A stretch of DNA of 64,000 bases, taken from assembly GCA_020080175.1 (NCBI GenBank), contig JAGHQL010000079.1, positions 1 through 64,000 of the forward strand, in the 5' to 3' direction. The notes beneath the pieces were generated by a model, which did not search any database, was not told the origin of the DNA, and was given only the letters and a program-made list of their open reading frames with translations. Every line of letters begins with the position of its first letter. The stretch's first letter is position 1. The position numbers and the translations under genes were made by a program. Shown piece after piece: positions 34,863-46,473 of this stretch. This DNA is from Glutinoglossum americanum. Lineage: Eukaryota > Ascomycota > Geoglossomycetes > Geoglossales > Geoglossaceae.

Positions 34863-37800
34863 CTAATGTCCGCCGTAATTTCCACCCCAGCCTCCTCTAC
34901 CGCTACTTCCATAGTATCCACTACCGAATCCGGCACCGTAGTTACCATAACCGCTATTTTGGTGGTTCTGGCCTTGAGCTCCATGGCCACCGAGGCCACT
35001 GAGTCCGCCATACTGAGCCGCTTGGCTACCGTGCAGGTGGTGACTAGGGTATCCGCTAAAACCTGGTTGGCTCTGCGATTGAGGTGGGAGTGTAGTCTGG
35101 CTTGGCTGTCCAGTTTGACTAGGGCCCCCGATTGTGTTGTTAGTGGCTGAGCCTGGGCGTCCGGGTTGGTTGAGTGAAGGACTCGGTCCGCTTGTGGAAG
35201 GTTTCGAGTCGCTGAAAGGCTTTAGAGAATCTTCATTGCTGCCCTGTTGGTTGTTCTGTTGTTGACCGAGCTGTTGATTCTGGGCCTGGAAACCGGATCG
35301 ACCAAAGACATCAGGAATTCCAGCAAAGGCACCGCTACCCGTGGAGTGTTGCTGGGTTTGTGTCGGCTGTGCCGACCCAGAACGGCCATAATCACCTAAA
35401 CCAGCACCGAGTGCGTTGTCTCTTGTGTGCAAGGAAGGTTGCCCAAAGCCTCCTACGCCTGCTGGCGTAGAAGAATGTTCAAAGGACGTCTGTGGTGAGA
35501 TGCCATACCCTTGGTGAGGCTGTTGGCCGTACATAGCGCCTTTGCCGCCAAAAGAAGCCCCGTACGCCGAGTTATAACCGCTGAACTGTTCATCATACAT
35601 CAGGTACGCCGGACCATAACGCTCAACCTGACCTTTGACATAATCTTGGGTCGCGGCATCAGAAGGGCTCGAGACACCTACCTGACTCAAATACGCAGCA
35701 TACGCAGGGTTCTGATAAGGGTAATAAGGATGGCCGTAAGGGTAAGCACCCTGTCCGCCAGCTTGGCTCTGAGGATGTTGTATGTGAGGCTGTTGCGGTT
35801 GAACGCCCTGTGGTTGTTGTCCGGGGAGGGTGGGATTCGGGGTTGTTTGGCCACCGGTATGTGCTTCCGTGGTTTGTCCATAGCGGGGCTGAGTCTGTTG
35901 AGCTTGAGTGGTCTGAAATTGAGATGGTGGGTCAGCCGGAGTTCCTCCAAAGCCACTAGAGGACCTCTGTTGTGCTGCCCCGGCGTCCTGTTGGCTCTGA
36001 GCATTCTGCTGGCCATAAGGGGTAGCATAATAGTTCTGGAGCCCACGACTCTGATCCGATGTATAGTAAGATGAATATTCATTTCCAGCAGATGAAAACG
36101 CCCCAGCGTGAGTAGGCTGGTGGTGTTGTGGTTGAGCGTGTTGAGCTTGGCTATGACTGGGGTATCCTTCATATTGCTGTTGCTGGGCCGGCGCATGCTG
36201 AGCCGGTTGTGACTGGGTTGGTTGTTGTTGAGCCTGTTGCACCTGTTGAGCTTGCTGAGTCTGGGACTGTTGGCCAAAGGACTCATATTGCTTTTGAGTG
36301 GCGGAGGGTTGATCTTGCGGCAATGCCTGTTGACCGTAACGGCCGAACTGGCCGTATTGATGGCTACCCTGGGAAGTTTGGTGGACCATGCTCTGAGGCG
36401 CAAGTGGAGGTTGTGGGGATGGCTGCTGAGGAGGGACCGCTTGCTGCTGGTGCGGTGCAGCCGGCAATCCAGGTGCTTGGCGAGGAGTTGGCACAGTCTC
36501 GACGGCGGTTTGAATAGGTGTAATTGGTTGATGCTGGGGAGCTGGCGGGAGTGATGCAACGGGATGAGCAGCCGGAGAGTGTTGTGGGGGCTGGGTACGA
36601 GTTTCTGCCTCTTCGCGATCTTCATCGACATCCGAATCATCCGCGCCATTCAACCCCAAGCTCCCAAACTGTACCGCTGCACGATCTACAGCATGATTTC
36701 CAGGCATGACAACCGCTTCGCGTTGATCCAAAACGCGCCGCTGGAAACTGGACGTGCGGGTACCTGGCCCAGTAGCTTTATGAGCACTGGTTGCATATCC
36801 GCTTGTAGGAGGACGAGAGGTAGGGGTAGAAACGAAGGGCGAAACACTCCCTGTGCCGCTTCGGGAATCCTTTGCACTATCAATAGTACTTGCAACGGTA
36901 GTTGTAGGTGCTGGCGCAGAAGTATCTAGGACCTTCTCGAGATTCACTTCTGTGAGGTCATCTTTAGGTGTGGGGTCTTCGTCGGGCTTCGTTGGATTCA
37001 ATACAGTAGGTGGCACAAGTTCCGGTTCGGGTGTCTCTTCTGCTAGCGTAGTCTCGGGGTTAGTCAAGGCCGGGGGCGCTGGAGGGACATCTGGTTCCGC
37101 GGTCTGAGGCTCAGGTGTTTCTACCGGCGCAAGAGGTGGAGCCGGTACATGCTGAGGTGACGGTGCAGGTGGTGTCTTCTTCAAAACTGGAGTGGGAGCT
37201 GGCTTTGCGAACATACTGGCCCAGGTCTTCTTAGAAGCTTCGCTAGTAGCCGTACTGGCCTTCACATTTTCTTCAGTAAGGCCCGCATTTGGTCCCAGCG
37301 GTGCCTCCCTCTGTCCGGAAACCTCGGCGGCAGTGGTCGGGGCAGTACCAGATATGTCCACGCTGGAGTTTTCCGACCCTGGTGGCCTATTAATCGGTGT
37401 TGCCCAAATTAGTGATTCTTCGGTTGGGATCGAAACCGGCCCATCCCAGCTGTGGTCTTGAGTATCTGAAGCCTTCTTGTGCCTCAGACCATTTGCTGGG
37501 CCAGATGATCCACCTCGGCCGCCTCTGCGCCCACGGTCAGATCCGCGGCCGCGACCTCCACGAGCACTTTCAAAGCCTCCCCTACCGCCACGACCTCCTC
37601 GCCCGACTGGAACGTTGGTTGCATCGGATGAACCGGCGGATGCAGGTTCTTTGACTTTCGAACGGGATCGGTCCTTGGACTTCTTCTTGACTTCACCCCA
37701 TTGAGAGATATTACCTAGGATACACACGAGATATTAATATTCATCTCGAGTGTCATTGGTCCATACACAACAAGGACTAGATGATTATATTGCAACATAC

Positions 37801-38110
37801 CTTCAGTGATGCGCTCAATGGTACTCTCTAGGTCTCCACTTGTCTCGTGAAGTGCAAACACAATATCTTCGTCGGTCCAATCTGGGAACATCTCTTTGAT
37901 GGTAGTCAATTTCGATGAATAAAGCCGCTTAAGTTCACCAAGTTCACCCTCATCTTCATATGATATGATGGGCACGTTCTCAATCTTTTGGTGATAGTTG
38001 CCATTAATTGTGTTACGGCTTCCACCGCGTTGTCCAGTTCTGGTACCGCGTCCTCCTCTAGATGAGCCTCTGCCGCGCGGAGCAGAAGGTCGTACTTGAG
38101 TTTCCGACAT
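34863..38110 (-). CDS. DEF1: RNA polymerase II degradation factor Def1, CUE domain
   Basis: Exons 38110-37801 and 37714-34863 give 1053 residues. Residues 1-35 are RGG-rich. A CUE ubiquitin-binding domain is at about 60-104 (LKRLYSSKLTTIKEMFPDW, DEDIVFALHETSGDLESTIE), followed directly by NISQWGEVKKKSKDRSRSK, which is typical of Def1 orthologues. More RGG repeats follow at about 140-170, then a Pro/Ala/Ser section and a very long Gln/Gly/Tyr/Ser-rich region to the end. In yeast, Def1 recruits elongin-cullin ligase to stalled Rpb1 for degradation after DNA damage; its Gln-rich tail keeps it cytosolic until it is clipped by the proteasome. The same processing is only inferred here. The 86-nt intron lies exactly after the CUE domain. 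Confidence 0.88.
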
Positions 38111-38792
38111 GGCGTTAAACCTTTAACGTGTCAATGTGCCTAAGAAAGAGGATGTAGGAGCACCGAAGGATGTCGTGCGATATGAAGGTGCGGAGGTGTA
38201 AGAATGGACGATAGAAGGGGGAATGTGGGAAGGCGGACGGAAAGTTTCCAACTCTCAGATCCTTGTATCCGATGCTCTCTGAGCCGGAAGCCAGAAGCTT
38301 CTGCAAAAGATGACGGAAATGTCGCTCGCTCGATCGCAATAGAGAAGTGCGACGGGATTGAAGATGTGAAGGAGAGAGTTGTGGTGGTATTGTGGGAAAA
38401 CGGAGCAGGTCGTGCTTGGGGAGGTTTTGCAAGGAAAAGGCGAGGACGAGGTCTCGCGCGCGAGCCGAAAATCAGTTGTTTCAAACGGCACTACTGCAGG
38501 GCGAGGCTCTTATGGATACTGATTGGCTGGCCGAAATAGACAAAGAGAAGAGAGCCGCGCTGTATTATTTCTATCCTACTCATCCCCATCCTATGGCGTT
38601 CCATGACCGCGGCGATGATATTCTCGAGAAATTCTGGCCGCGATCACATGACCAACTATGCTGGATAGGTCTTTCGAAAGAACGCTTGTATATACTCAGT
38701 CGGGTGCGAATATACATGACTACAACACCACGAAATTGCACACTAAACGCCTAGAACTACGCCCGTAGCCGAAAAACCACCCCACCAGCGCC
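38111..38792. other. intergenic, DEF1 promoter
   Basis: Spacer between the 467-residue orphan (stop at 38793) and DEF1 (start 38110), both on the minus strand. Open frames on both strands are overlapping chance frames. Confidence 0.6.
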
Positions 38793-40196
38793 TTATGATT
38801 GCTTCCACCCCAGAGCTAGGTCCAGCCCATCCAGTAGTCGGAGGTTTGTTTGCTCATCCGTCTCTACGTCAGCCCTTGGCGCAGCTACCCCTGCAGCATG
38901 TTCAAGTGCAAGTCCCTCTGGGAACGAATTTTGGAGAATGTTCAACACTTCAGCACCATCCTCCCATTTCTCTTCTTTCAGCAGAAACCCAGCAGTATCA
39001 AGACCGAATTCGATCCAGATCGCCTTGACCCTCTCATGCTTGACCCCTTCGTATATTTTACCTCCAACTCGCGCTGCACTCCGAAGCAGTTTAAGAGCAG
39101 GTTCTGTACTAGGGTTCGTTGGGTGGTACATCCGAAACCATGCTTGATGTAGCTCATGATTCCGCGAAAACTTTGGAATGATCCTTAGGAATGCATCTAA
39201 GACCTTTGGGGAGAGGTCTTGAGTGGACGATAGCCCCTTGCAACGTCTATACAGGAACCCCGCAGCCCGGCGAAGGAACACACGTACCGCCTCCGCACCC
39301 GGTGGCCCCTGGTTAGGGGCGTCCGAGGCCAAAATCGACTCCGCTCGATCAGCGGTACGCTGTAACATTTCGACCGCTGAGTTTACACCTCCGCCATATT
39401 TCAGCTCTGTTTCAATCAGCCCCAAAAGCAGGAATCCTTTCTGCCGCGCAGCAGCCCCAAGCTCTGAATGTGTATCCACAAGCACAGGTCGGTTCATCCA
39501 AGACCAAGCCACACCCGAGTGTCCGCCTAGAACCAGAAACGGGATGAGTGCTCTAACAAAACTCAAGTTGGTCAGGAAGTCATTGGATGTACTCAAGCCA
39601 CTAGACCACATCCATTTGAGAACCTTCGTTCCTGCGCCAGACTTTATTATCCCATCCTTTACCGATAGTACCGGAGAGCCCAGTATCTCTCTCATGTGGA
39701 TTCTGAGGCACAATGTCGCCAAAGGGATTGTAGCCGTCCCTAATGCAACGTTCTCCTCGAAAAATCCCATAGGGTCGTCCGTGATTCGACGGCGCGCTTC
39801 CTCCAGGCTGCATTCCCCACTCCCCTCACCTAGATGGTCTGACGGTGAACTGTGCACACCCTTGGTGAAAAGCGGATTTGTCAAAATGGACACAAAGTGG
39901 TGGTTCGCCGCGGCGGATGACATGAGCTTAGCACCCCCAGAACGAGTAGTTGCAACCTGACGCACTATCCTTCGTGCACTATCTATGCCTAGCCCATCCG
40001 TAATTCGGTCACGAAGTTCGTCCTTTCGCGGAGATGGGTATTCCCGGTTGAGATGCCGCCTGAACGAAGACTTCAGTAGCAATAGGAGTTGCTCTGATTC
40101 TCGTGGATTAAGTGGTAACGGGGGGTGTATCTTCAAGCTGAGAGAATGGAGCGAAGGTAGGATTGGAGGCTTCATCCCGAATTGATGCTCGTTCAC
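38793..40196 (-). CDS. uncharacterised conserved-looking protein, 467 residues, intronless
   Basis: A single long frame with even codon use runs from ATG 40196 to the stop at 38793. A second ATG seven codons in (40175) is equally possible. I do not recognise a named domain. The protein is helical, with a basic Leu-rich N terminus (SLKIHPPLPL, LLLLLKSSFRRHL), a Gly/Ser-rich section, then repeated Leu/Ala-rich helices from about 150 to 440 that read like TPR/Sel1-type helical hairpins (for example LLGLIETELKYGGG, VLDAFLRIIPKFSRNHELHQ, DTAGFLLKEEKWEDGAEVL). The basic, Ser-containing N terminus might act as a mitochondrial presequence, but this is weak. I believe similar unnamed proteins exist in other Pezizomycotina. 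It is tandem with DEF1 and divergent from the AT-hook gene. Confidence 0.72.
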   Translation of the reverse strand: MNEHQFGMKPPILPSLHSLSLKIHPPLPLNPRESEQLLLLLKSSFRRHLNREYPSPRKDELRDRITDGLGIDSARRIVRQVATTRSGGAKLMSSAAANHHFVSILTNPLFTKGVHSSPSDHLGEGSGECSLEEARRRITDDPMGFFEENVALGTATIPLATLCLRIHMREILGSPVLSVKDGIIKSGAGTKVLKWMWSSGLSTSNDFLTNLSFVRALIPFLVLGGHSGVAWSWMNRPVLVDTHSELGAAARQKGFLLLGLIETELKYGGGVNSAVEMLQRTADRAESILASDAPNQGPPGAEAVRVFLRRAAGFLYRRCKGLSSTQDLSPKVLDAFLRIIPKFSRNHELHQAWFRMYHPTNPSTEPALKLLRSAARVGGKIYEGVKHERVKAIWIEFGLDTAGFLLKEEKWEDGAEVLNILQNSFPEGLALEHAAGVAAPRADVETDEQTNLRLLDGLDLALGWKQS

Positions 40197-40981
40197 TGAA
40201 TCGCTGAGACGGGTTTTGGCTCTGCCGAGGGTGGATGTTAGAGCACGTGACTCAAATACTGAATTTACTAGAATACTACTGTCTAAACCTATAACGCCCG
40301 CAACTTCATTAATTTTACGTTATACTCATCTAGTTCATGTCTTTCCTTGTAGAAGGATACGGATTGGTTCCGTCACGTTCTCGCCTTGTGAATACTTTAC
40401 ATTAGGACGAACGAACGATCTCGATTGCGTGCGTCCACTGCATCGTTCATCCCGCCTGCTTTCAGCTCCTTCGTAGTAAATTACCTCACCGAAAGCCAGC
40501 CACATAGCCGTGCCGTCTCCCTCGACCGTTATTGGATTCCAGTTGATGCTCTCCATAATGTCGCATGCAGTTCTTTTTCCGCTGCTGAAAACCCGCACTT
40601 GTATATGCACACCTACTTACTGTAGTTGTATGTACTATACCTGCAACATGCATATTTCATCTGGTCCGTGTCACACACCCTTGCCTCCATCGTAGTGATA
40701 TGCATCGTGTGATCATGGCTTAACGCAGTCGCGTTTCTAATCCACCATACCATCTTGGTTTCTGCACCCAAATCGAGCTCCGTTGATTCATAAGGCTTCC
40801 AACCCTCAGCTATCGACCCTTCTCTTTCATCCCAGCCCGAAGCCCTCTTCGTCACCCCAAAACAATTTGTCATAGGCAATTGCGTACAGCGTTACCCAAC
40901 GAACTTCACTAAATCCTTCACAATTGAGGGTTCCCTTTCATTTCCACCATCCGTGCTTGTTATCATCTGACGTCATTCGCA
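40197..40981. other. divergent promoter region
   Basis: Shared upstream region of the 467-residue orphan (minus) and the AT-hook gene (plus). A 91-codon minus-strand frame inside it lacks any recognisable feature. No other structure is seen. Confidence 0.55.
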
Positions 40982-41723
40982 ATGGCCGACACAAATGCCA
41001 ATGTAGGCGACGAAGGTTAGCACTTACCCTTGCTGCAATTCCCAGTTGGCTTGCGCCCACGTTGTCTCTTAGGAGGGAATGGCTGGCCTAACATTTATCC
41101 CAGCATCTTTGGAATGGGGTAACGGTAATCACACTGGAACTGAAGTCACAGCCCCTAGCGTGATCGCAGTCGAATCTAAAAATGGTAATACAATCCAGAA
41201 GAACGCCAGCGAAGACAACGCCGTCGCTGATATCAGTCGCGACGGGAGTGACGTCGCGAAACGCGCAAGTGAACCAGAGGAGGAAGAGGGTAACAAGAAC
41301 AACGATAATAGCGGAAGCGAAAGAAAAAACAATAAAAGGGGACAAGAGACGGGAGAAAAGCGTGGCCGTAGCGATGCTGATGAAGGTTTAGGGGCAGCGT
41401 CAGTAGAGGAGGAAAGCGAGTCAGTAGAGAGAGCAGGAGGGAGGGGGACAAAGAAGCCCAAGACTGAAGGAGGTGGTGACGCCGGAGTGAAGAGCGACAG
41501 CAATAAAACCATTGATGGCGGAGATAACAGAGACGACAGTAGAGAAGCCAGAGGAGAAGAGCCCGCAGCCAAAGACCCCGGGAAGGAGGAGCAGGAAGTG
41601 CCGAAGAGACGGGGGCCTGGAAGGCCGAAGAAAAGTGAGAGTAAAGTCGAGAAGACAGCCACAACAGTTAAAAACGCGAATAATGGCGACAGTATCGGGA
41701 AGAGGACTCGGTCTAAGACTTAA
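40982..41723 (+). CDS. AT-hook nuclear protein, highly charged
   Basis: The preferred model joins 40982-41002 and 41073-41723 (donor GTAGGC, 70-nt intron) for 223 residues. An alternative (40982-41015, 41073-41118, 41159-41723; donors GTTAGC and GTAACG) gives 214 residues with a different N terminus but the same body. Both are fully open. The body is almost entirely Glu/Lys/Asp/Ser/Asn/Gly and disordered, with one AT-hook near the C terminus (KRRGPGRPKKSES, about residues 184-196) and a basic end (GKRTRSKT). AT-hooks bind the minor groove of AT-rich DNA, so a chromatin or transcription role is likely. No catalytic domain is present, and I cannot name an orthologue. Confidence 0.7.
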
Positions 41724-42358
41724 ATTGGAAATCACACAATTAATTGTACTTGCTGCAATCTCCCACGTTGCTCCTGCCGTTCGGTCGAACGAGAGGACTG
41801 CTTTGTCGTGAGGTCCAGTTTTCAATCAGCTTTAGCATGTGCTCGAAGGGAAAATAAAGGTAGCTCATCTTGATCTTGAGTTGCTAGTATATTCTCTAAT
41901 GTACTATATCGCGTTCGCAAGTCCGCGTCTCTCTTCCTGTGCTGTGAGGGGGAAAAAAATACAAGATCCCGTACGCCTAGCAGATGTTAAGCACGTGCGC
42001 CGACAATCCTTCAGATTTGGCCGCAATGTATCCTTTGAGAATAATGTCGAGAAAGCAAGGCAAAGCGCGTGACTCCCGTCGTTCCCCTCGACGTTCCGGA
42101 CATACTCGAAATCGAAAAAGGCGACGCTAGTGACGAGGGGAAGCGTCCCGGAATGGCCGTCCACACTACCCTTGTCGAAGATTCTGACAGCACTAACGGC
42201 GCAACTCTCGAGCGTCCCGAGAATAATACAGCTCGCCTCGAGCAATAGGAAAACCTTACTATATACAATTCCATGTATATATGTAACAACGTCACCGCAC
42301 TGTCTTTATCCCTAATTTGTTATGGGAAGACTGAAAGAGCGGCTGCCATGCATGCCTT
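41724..42358. other. intergenic between convergent genes
   Basis: 3' flanks of the AT-hook gene and UBP16. Only short chance frames are present. Confidence 0.6.
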
Positions 42359-44335
42359 TTACGGCATCAAGTCTCCAACCTGCCTCTCCAACTCGTAGAA
42401 GAGCAGATAGACCTCCTTTTGCATTCCCAGCACCTCGCTTGTTCTACTCTCTTTAACCTTCTCGTCACTAATCCGCCACCATCGATTGTTCTGTTTCTTC
42501 CTCCGGACAAGCTTAGACACATCGGCTATAGATGAGGGTTTGGTTACCGTTTTGTCAACCTTAGGGTTCGGAATATTCAGCGACGTCCTAGCGCTAGTTG
42601 CTTTAGATTTCTGACTAGCATTGTCAGGCAGATCGCGAGGGGCAGACGTGGGCGCAGGACCAGGGGGCTGGGATGCCGAACGCCCAGTTCTCGACGATGG
42701 CCGGGTCGATGGGGAGGAGAGAGACGGCGACGACGAAGGCGAAAGCGATGGGAGAGTTGGGTATATATCCGAGCTCATTGGGTATGGAGAAGGCAACGCG
42801 GCAGGTTCAGGGCTTGGTGGCAAGCTTTCAGATCCCTTTTGCAGCTTGAAGGCCGTCAAACGCGGGCTCGGCGCAAGGGACATATCCGGGCTAGGCATGG
42901 GACTGAAGGCGCCATTCGGATTGATAGCATTCGGTGTTGAAAAAGGAGGGTAAACGTTTTGCCTTCGGAAACTCTCATAGTGGCCTGAGTGATGGCTTCC
43001 CTTATGAGTGACAACTCCTAGGAGCTTGTACTTTTTTTGATCCAGTATGCCACCAAGAGGTAATTTTTCCGGAAATACCACTTTTGCCATATTCTTCAAA
43101 GAAGAGCTCGAAGGGTCAAATATAGATCGTGAAAGATGTATTGCCATGATCTTAGGAAACGCAGTAATTCGTATGTGCCTCCCGATCCGCCTCCTGGGAG
43201 CGAATTTGATATCGGGAAGTGTAATGCCCTTTGGCGGCTTTTCTGGGTCTTCCGCGATTGCCATCTCAATTTTGGTGATGTCTGATTCAATTTCGACCCG
43301 CTCCCCGTCAGAGCGGGCTCTCAGGGCCTCGGCTGAAAGTGTTTGGGCCGCGTGCAGCAGCCGGCATTTGTCGCATTTGAAGTCGTCAATATATTCTGTC
43401 TGAAATAGGCCATCAAAGCAATCGTTCAGTGTTGAGTTTTTCTGAGGAACATTGAGGGTCAACGTCACAAAAGATGAAACACTGGGTTTTGGCTTGAAAC
43501 GACAGGTCAAGCATTCGATCTGTGACTCCAGCTTCCCCTCAAAGGGGAAGCCCTCATCGCTGTCACTCCCATCCTCTCCTCCACCGCCTACCACAACTGG
43601 CGATCGAGCTCCGTCACCATCGTTGTCCAGCCCCGCAAGGTGTTTGAGTGACTCTGTGTTTTGAGAAGTATCAAGTCCTGCGGGATCCCTACCCTCATCC
43701 ACAGACTGAACAACGACTTTAAGTCCTCCACCCCCATCGGAGCGCTCCCTCACGAAGAATCTCTGCCGTGCCTTTGCCCTCGCCTTCTGTCCCGCATGAT
43801 ACTCGTCGCATAATCTTTCCGCTACAATCTGTAAAAATTCCTGAGCATCCTGTTGCTGCCTACTTATTCTCTGCCTAAAGGCCTGTTCTAATGCCACCAC
43901 GAAAGGGCCAGCAGAGATCGTCTTTTTATATATGGGCCGCTCGTTCAGACCATCCAGCACCTCCTTTAACGCTCGCGTGACTATACCTTGCTGGAGTCCC
44001 TCAAGTTTCCATAGCTCAATGCGCTTGCTGCCTTTGCCCTCGCCATCCGGTACGTACTGGTACACATTTGGACCATCCAACCTTCGTCGGTGCGTCTCCC
44101 GTATCAGATAAATGCGCAGTTCTCCAAGACCGGCCAAAGATTGTAAGACGGAGTTTATAAAGCAATCATTGGCCGTATTAAACAAGCCCACTACACCTTT
44201 CCTGCGCGCGCTGCTTGAGGCCGTGGAGGAGTCGCCATCGAAAAAGAATGTCGGCCCAAACACGTAGATAAGTGTAATCGCCGCGAGCGAGGCACCGGCA
44301 GCATAAGTGGCTATCGTCAAAGGCTTGTCTGGCAT
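42359..44335 (-). CDS. UBP16: ubiquitin carboxyl-terminal hydrolase Ubp16 (USP family)
   Basis: One exon, 658 residues, ATG at 44335 in an ACC context; the frame extends further upstream only through a non-ATG codon. A hydrophobic N-terminal segment (about 7-30) would anchor it in a membrane, as with Ubp16 of the mitochondrial outer membrane. The USP Cys box is VGLFNTANDCFINSVLQ, with the catalytic Cys at 58. It has ANDC where most USPs have GNTC, a change I recall as usual for fungal Ubp16. The finger has CxxC pairs (CLTC, CDKC). The His box is GSHHSGHYESF near 450, and the third catalytic residue lies in WWRISDEKV near 625. A disordered Ser/Pro insert separates the last two. All catalytic parts are present, so the enzyme should be active. 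Confidence 0.9.
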   Translation of the reverse strand: MPDKPLTIATYAAGASLAAITLIYVFGPTFFFDGDSSTASSSARRKGVVGLFNTANDCFINSVLQSLAGLGELRIYLIRETHRRRLDGPNVYQYVPDGEGKGSKRIELWKLEGLQQGIVTRALKEVLDGLNERPIYKKTISAGPFVVALEQAFRQRISRQQQDAQEFLQIVAERLCDEYHAGQKARAKARQRFFVRERSDGGGGLKVVVQSVDEGRDPAGLDTSQNTESLKHLAGLDNDGDGARSPVVVGGGGEDGSDSDEGFPFEGKLESQIECLTCRFKPKPSVSSFVTLTLNVPQKNSTLNDCFDGLFQTEYIDDFKCDKCRLLHAAQTLSAEALRARSDGERVEIESDITKIEMAIAEDPEKPPKGITLPDIKFAPRRRIGRHIRITAFPKIMAIHLSRSIFDPSSSSLKNMAKVVFPEKLPLGGILDQKKYKLLGVVTHKGSHHSGHYESFRRQNVYPPFSTPNAINPNGAFSPMPSPDMSLAPSPRLTAFKLQKGSESLPPSPEPAALPSPYPMSSDIYPTLPSLSPSSSPSLSSPSTRPSSRTGRSASQPPGPAPTSAPRDLPDNASQKSKATSARTSLNIPNPKVDKTVTKPSSIADVSKLVRRKKQNNRWWRISDEKVKESRTSEVLGMQKEVYLLFYELERQVGDLMP

Positions 44336-44775
44336 GGTGAGGCAAGGAATATAGTAGACTAACAGCACCCATACGCTTGACTGTACGCAGGATGTTTGGT
44401 GAGAGCAGTGTTATTGTAGGGCCATGAAGAGATTGTCCTTGCCTTTGTGACAAGATTAAATGATCATATGTACAGGGTGGTACAACTCTGATTGAAGCGC
44501 CAAGGAGGGAAGAGTCTGTATGTTTTTCAGAGTGCTTTTGGGGAACGGAAAATGCCTCAGTTAATTGCCGATGTGCCGAACCATTGGTAGATATGAGATG
44601 TCGTTCCTGGATTATTTGTTGAAGGTTTGATCCGCGGTTGTTCTTGGCCAGGACCGTAAAATACGCATGCCAGCGTACTTGAAACAGCACGGACATTCAA
44701 ACCTCCGTTCTCCACGAAGTACACACAAATCTTCCCAGTACAAATTCTCCTCAACTACGGCTCCATTTGCCACAC
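44336..44775. other. divergent promoter region, UBP16 / mitochondrial L9
   Basis: 440 bases between two divergent genes with mitochondrial roles. They could be co-regulated from this spacer, which is an inference from position only. Confidence 0.5.
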
Positions 44776-45801
44776 ATGGCATACCCTCTAAGGGCCTTTC
44801 GGGCCCCAGAGTGTTCTTCATGCATGCGACTACTTCTTGTTGGTGAGAGCTGGTCTACACGGCCCCTGCAGCAGCGGGTCCGAGGGAAAAAGAAGCTGGC
44901 AAAGGATGTGGATATGCGATTGAAGGTTAGGCTGTTAATAGATGTCCCCAAATATGGGCGCAAGGGTTAGTCCTGATGCTTCCTTAGACGCACTTCGTGT
45001 TACGAATGTATGTTCCACTATATGGAACTAATTGTTGTGATTCATCCAGGTTCAATCATCCCTCTACCGCGTGGACTCATGCGTAATGACTGGTATCCGC
45101 GAGGCAAGGCCGAGTATGTGACCCGCGCTCAGCTAAAGGAGCTAGATCTAAAAGACTCGACAATCGAGCGTGATGTCATGTTCATGGTGCCTAAGCCCAA
45201 TGAATCACAGGAGGGTGACGGCAGAAATTTTGACATAAAGTTGTCATTATTAACTGTGGGTTTCCAAAGACCTCCTAGCTTTGCTCTATGTTCGTCTGAT
45301 ATGTCTTGGGCTAATTCATGACTGGTACCGTGACAGCCTCAATGTACCGCACAAATTCTTTCCGATACGGTTCCTCCTACACTGAACTTTTACCGATCCC
45401 CAATTGTTTCTGTCTCTCAGTCGAGGAGAGCCTCCCCTCACCCTAGGGTTGCCGTATCCTCTGCAGCAGCCGACCTGGCAGCAGCATCGGAACCTTTACC
45501 CGTTCCAGAACCCGTAGGCATCTACGGTTCGGTTTCAACGGTCGACGTCGTCGCGAGCATCCGGGGTCTACTCGCCGCCGATGAAGAAGGCTCAAGAGTT
45601 GTCATTTCGCCGGAGGACATCATCTTTACCAACAGCTTGAAGGAGGATGAACCCAGCGACGCGGACCGTGTGAAGCATTTAGGAGATTTCGAAGTTGAAA
45701 TTAGGGTCAAAGGCGTGAGAGTTCCACTGAAGAAGATAGTGAGGGTTCTAGCTGAGGATGAAGAGCTTAACACTAAGCTAGAAGAAGCCGGGGGGAGATA
45801 G
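44776..45801 (+). CDS. MRPL50: mitochondrial large ribosomal subunit protein bL9m
   Basis: Exons 44776-44965, 45050-45255 and 45421-45801 give 258 residues. The N terminus (MAYPLRAFRAPECSSCMRLLL) is basic and hydroxylated, fitting a mitochondrial presequence. The bL9 N domain follows: VRLLIDVPKYGRKGSIIPLPRG in part, with the ribosomal L9 signature around G-x-x-G and the NDWYPRGKAEYVT stretch. A linker leads to a C-terminal domain (VDVVASIRGLLA, DIIFTNSLKED, HLGDFEVEIRVKG). Yeast Mrpl50 is the counterpart. Donor 1 is GTTAGT. Intron 2 is 165 nt, longer than its neighbours. The first ATG in frame after the upstream stop was chosen as the start. Confidence 0.9.
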
Positions 45802-46473
45802 TCTTAGCATCATAAGAATTAGGAGTCGCATCTTAGACACTCATACTGACTCTACTGTTTAATCTTATCGGAGGTTACTTTTGCACATTTCTACCATACT
45901 CGAATCATCTCACTATATCCCATATGCAACATTTGTCTCCTTGGTGATAAAATGAAAACTTGAGATCTCCACGAGACTTGAAGATTCTTTCCCAAAAGTA
46001 AACATGCATAGCCGATATCGCACCAATCAGTAAATCCAGCCCTATCAAAAACATTTATCCTCGATAAAAAAGCCTAGGCAAAGGAAAACTAAATCGCGAT
46101 ATACATACTAGGAGGGTCTTTTTGCATTAAATAGGACTGACGCAGGTTTGAGACAGCTGTTTAACACCGGAAGTATTTCGGTCCTACGGGACAGCCCGGA
46201 ATTTTAAATCCCTTCTACGTTACTCTTAGATAAAAAGAACTACATTCCCTACGACCGCGGGAATTTCTAGACCCTAACAATCCACAATCCGTTGGACTCA
46301 ACCACCATCTAAATCACCAGAATTCTGTACTTTTGGTCCCCCGAGTTTGTTGAGGTCACCCCACCCACCTCTAGCGTTCTTCGACTATACCTCACCCAAG
46401 GCTATAAAACACCTTCAACTCGCAAGGCTGACCACATCAATTGTACTATCCACAGCGAAAACCAACCGTAGTT
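45802..46473. other. intergenic, FBA1 promoter
   Basis: 3' flank of MRPL50 followed by the aldolase promoter. A TATA box candidate is at 46403. No gene is seen. Confidence 0.6.
46403..46408 (+). promoter_or_regulatory. TATA box candidate of FBA1
   Basis: TATAAA within GGCTATAAAACACC, 66 to 71 bases before the aldolase ATG at 46474. Strong glycolytic promoters of fungi commonly use such a box with a short leader, so sequence and spacing both fit. Confidence 0.5.

Noticed and set aside
35511-36649. Long open frames on both strands across the DEF1 body
   Set aside because: They are shadows of the Gln-rich DEF1 coding sequence, whose repetitive codons keep other frames open.
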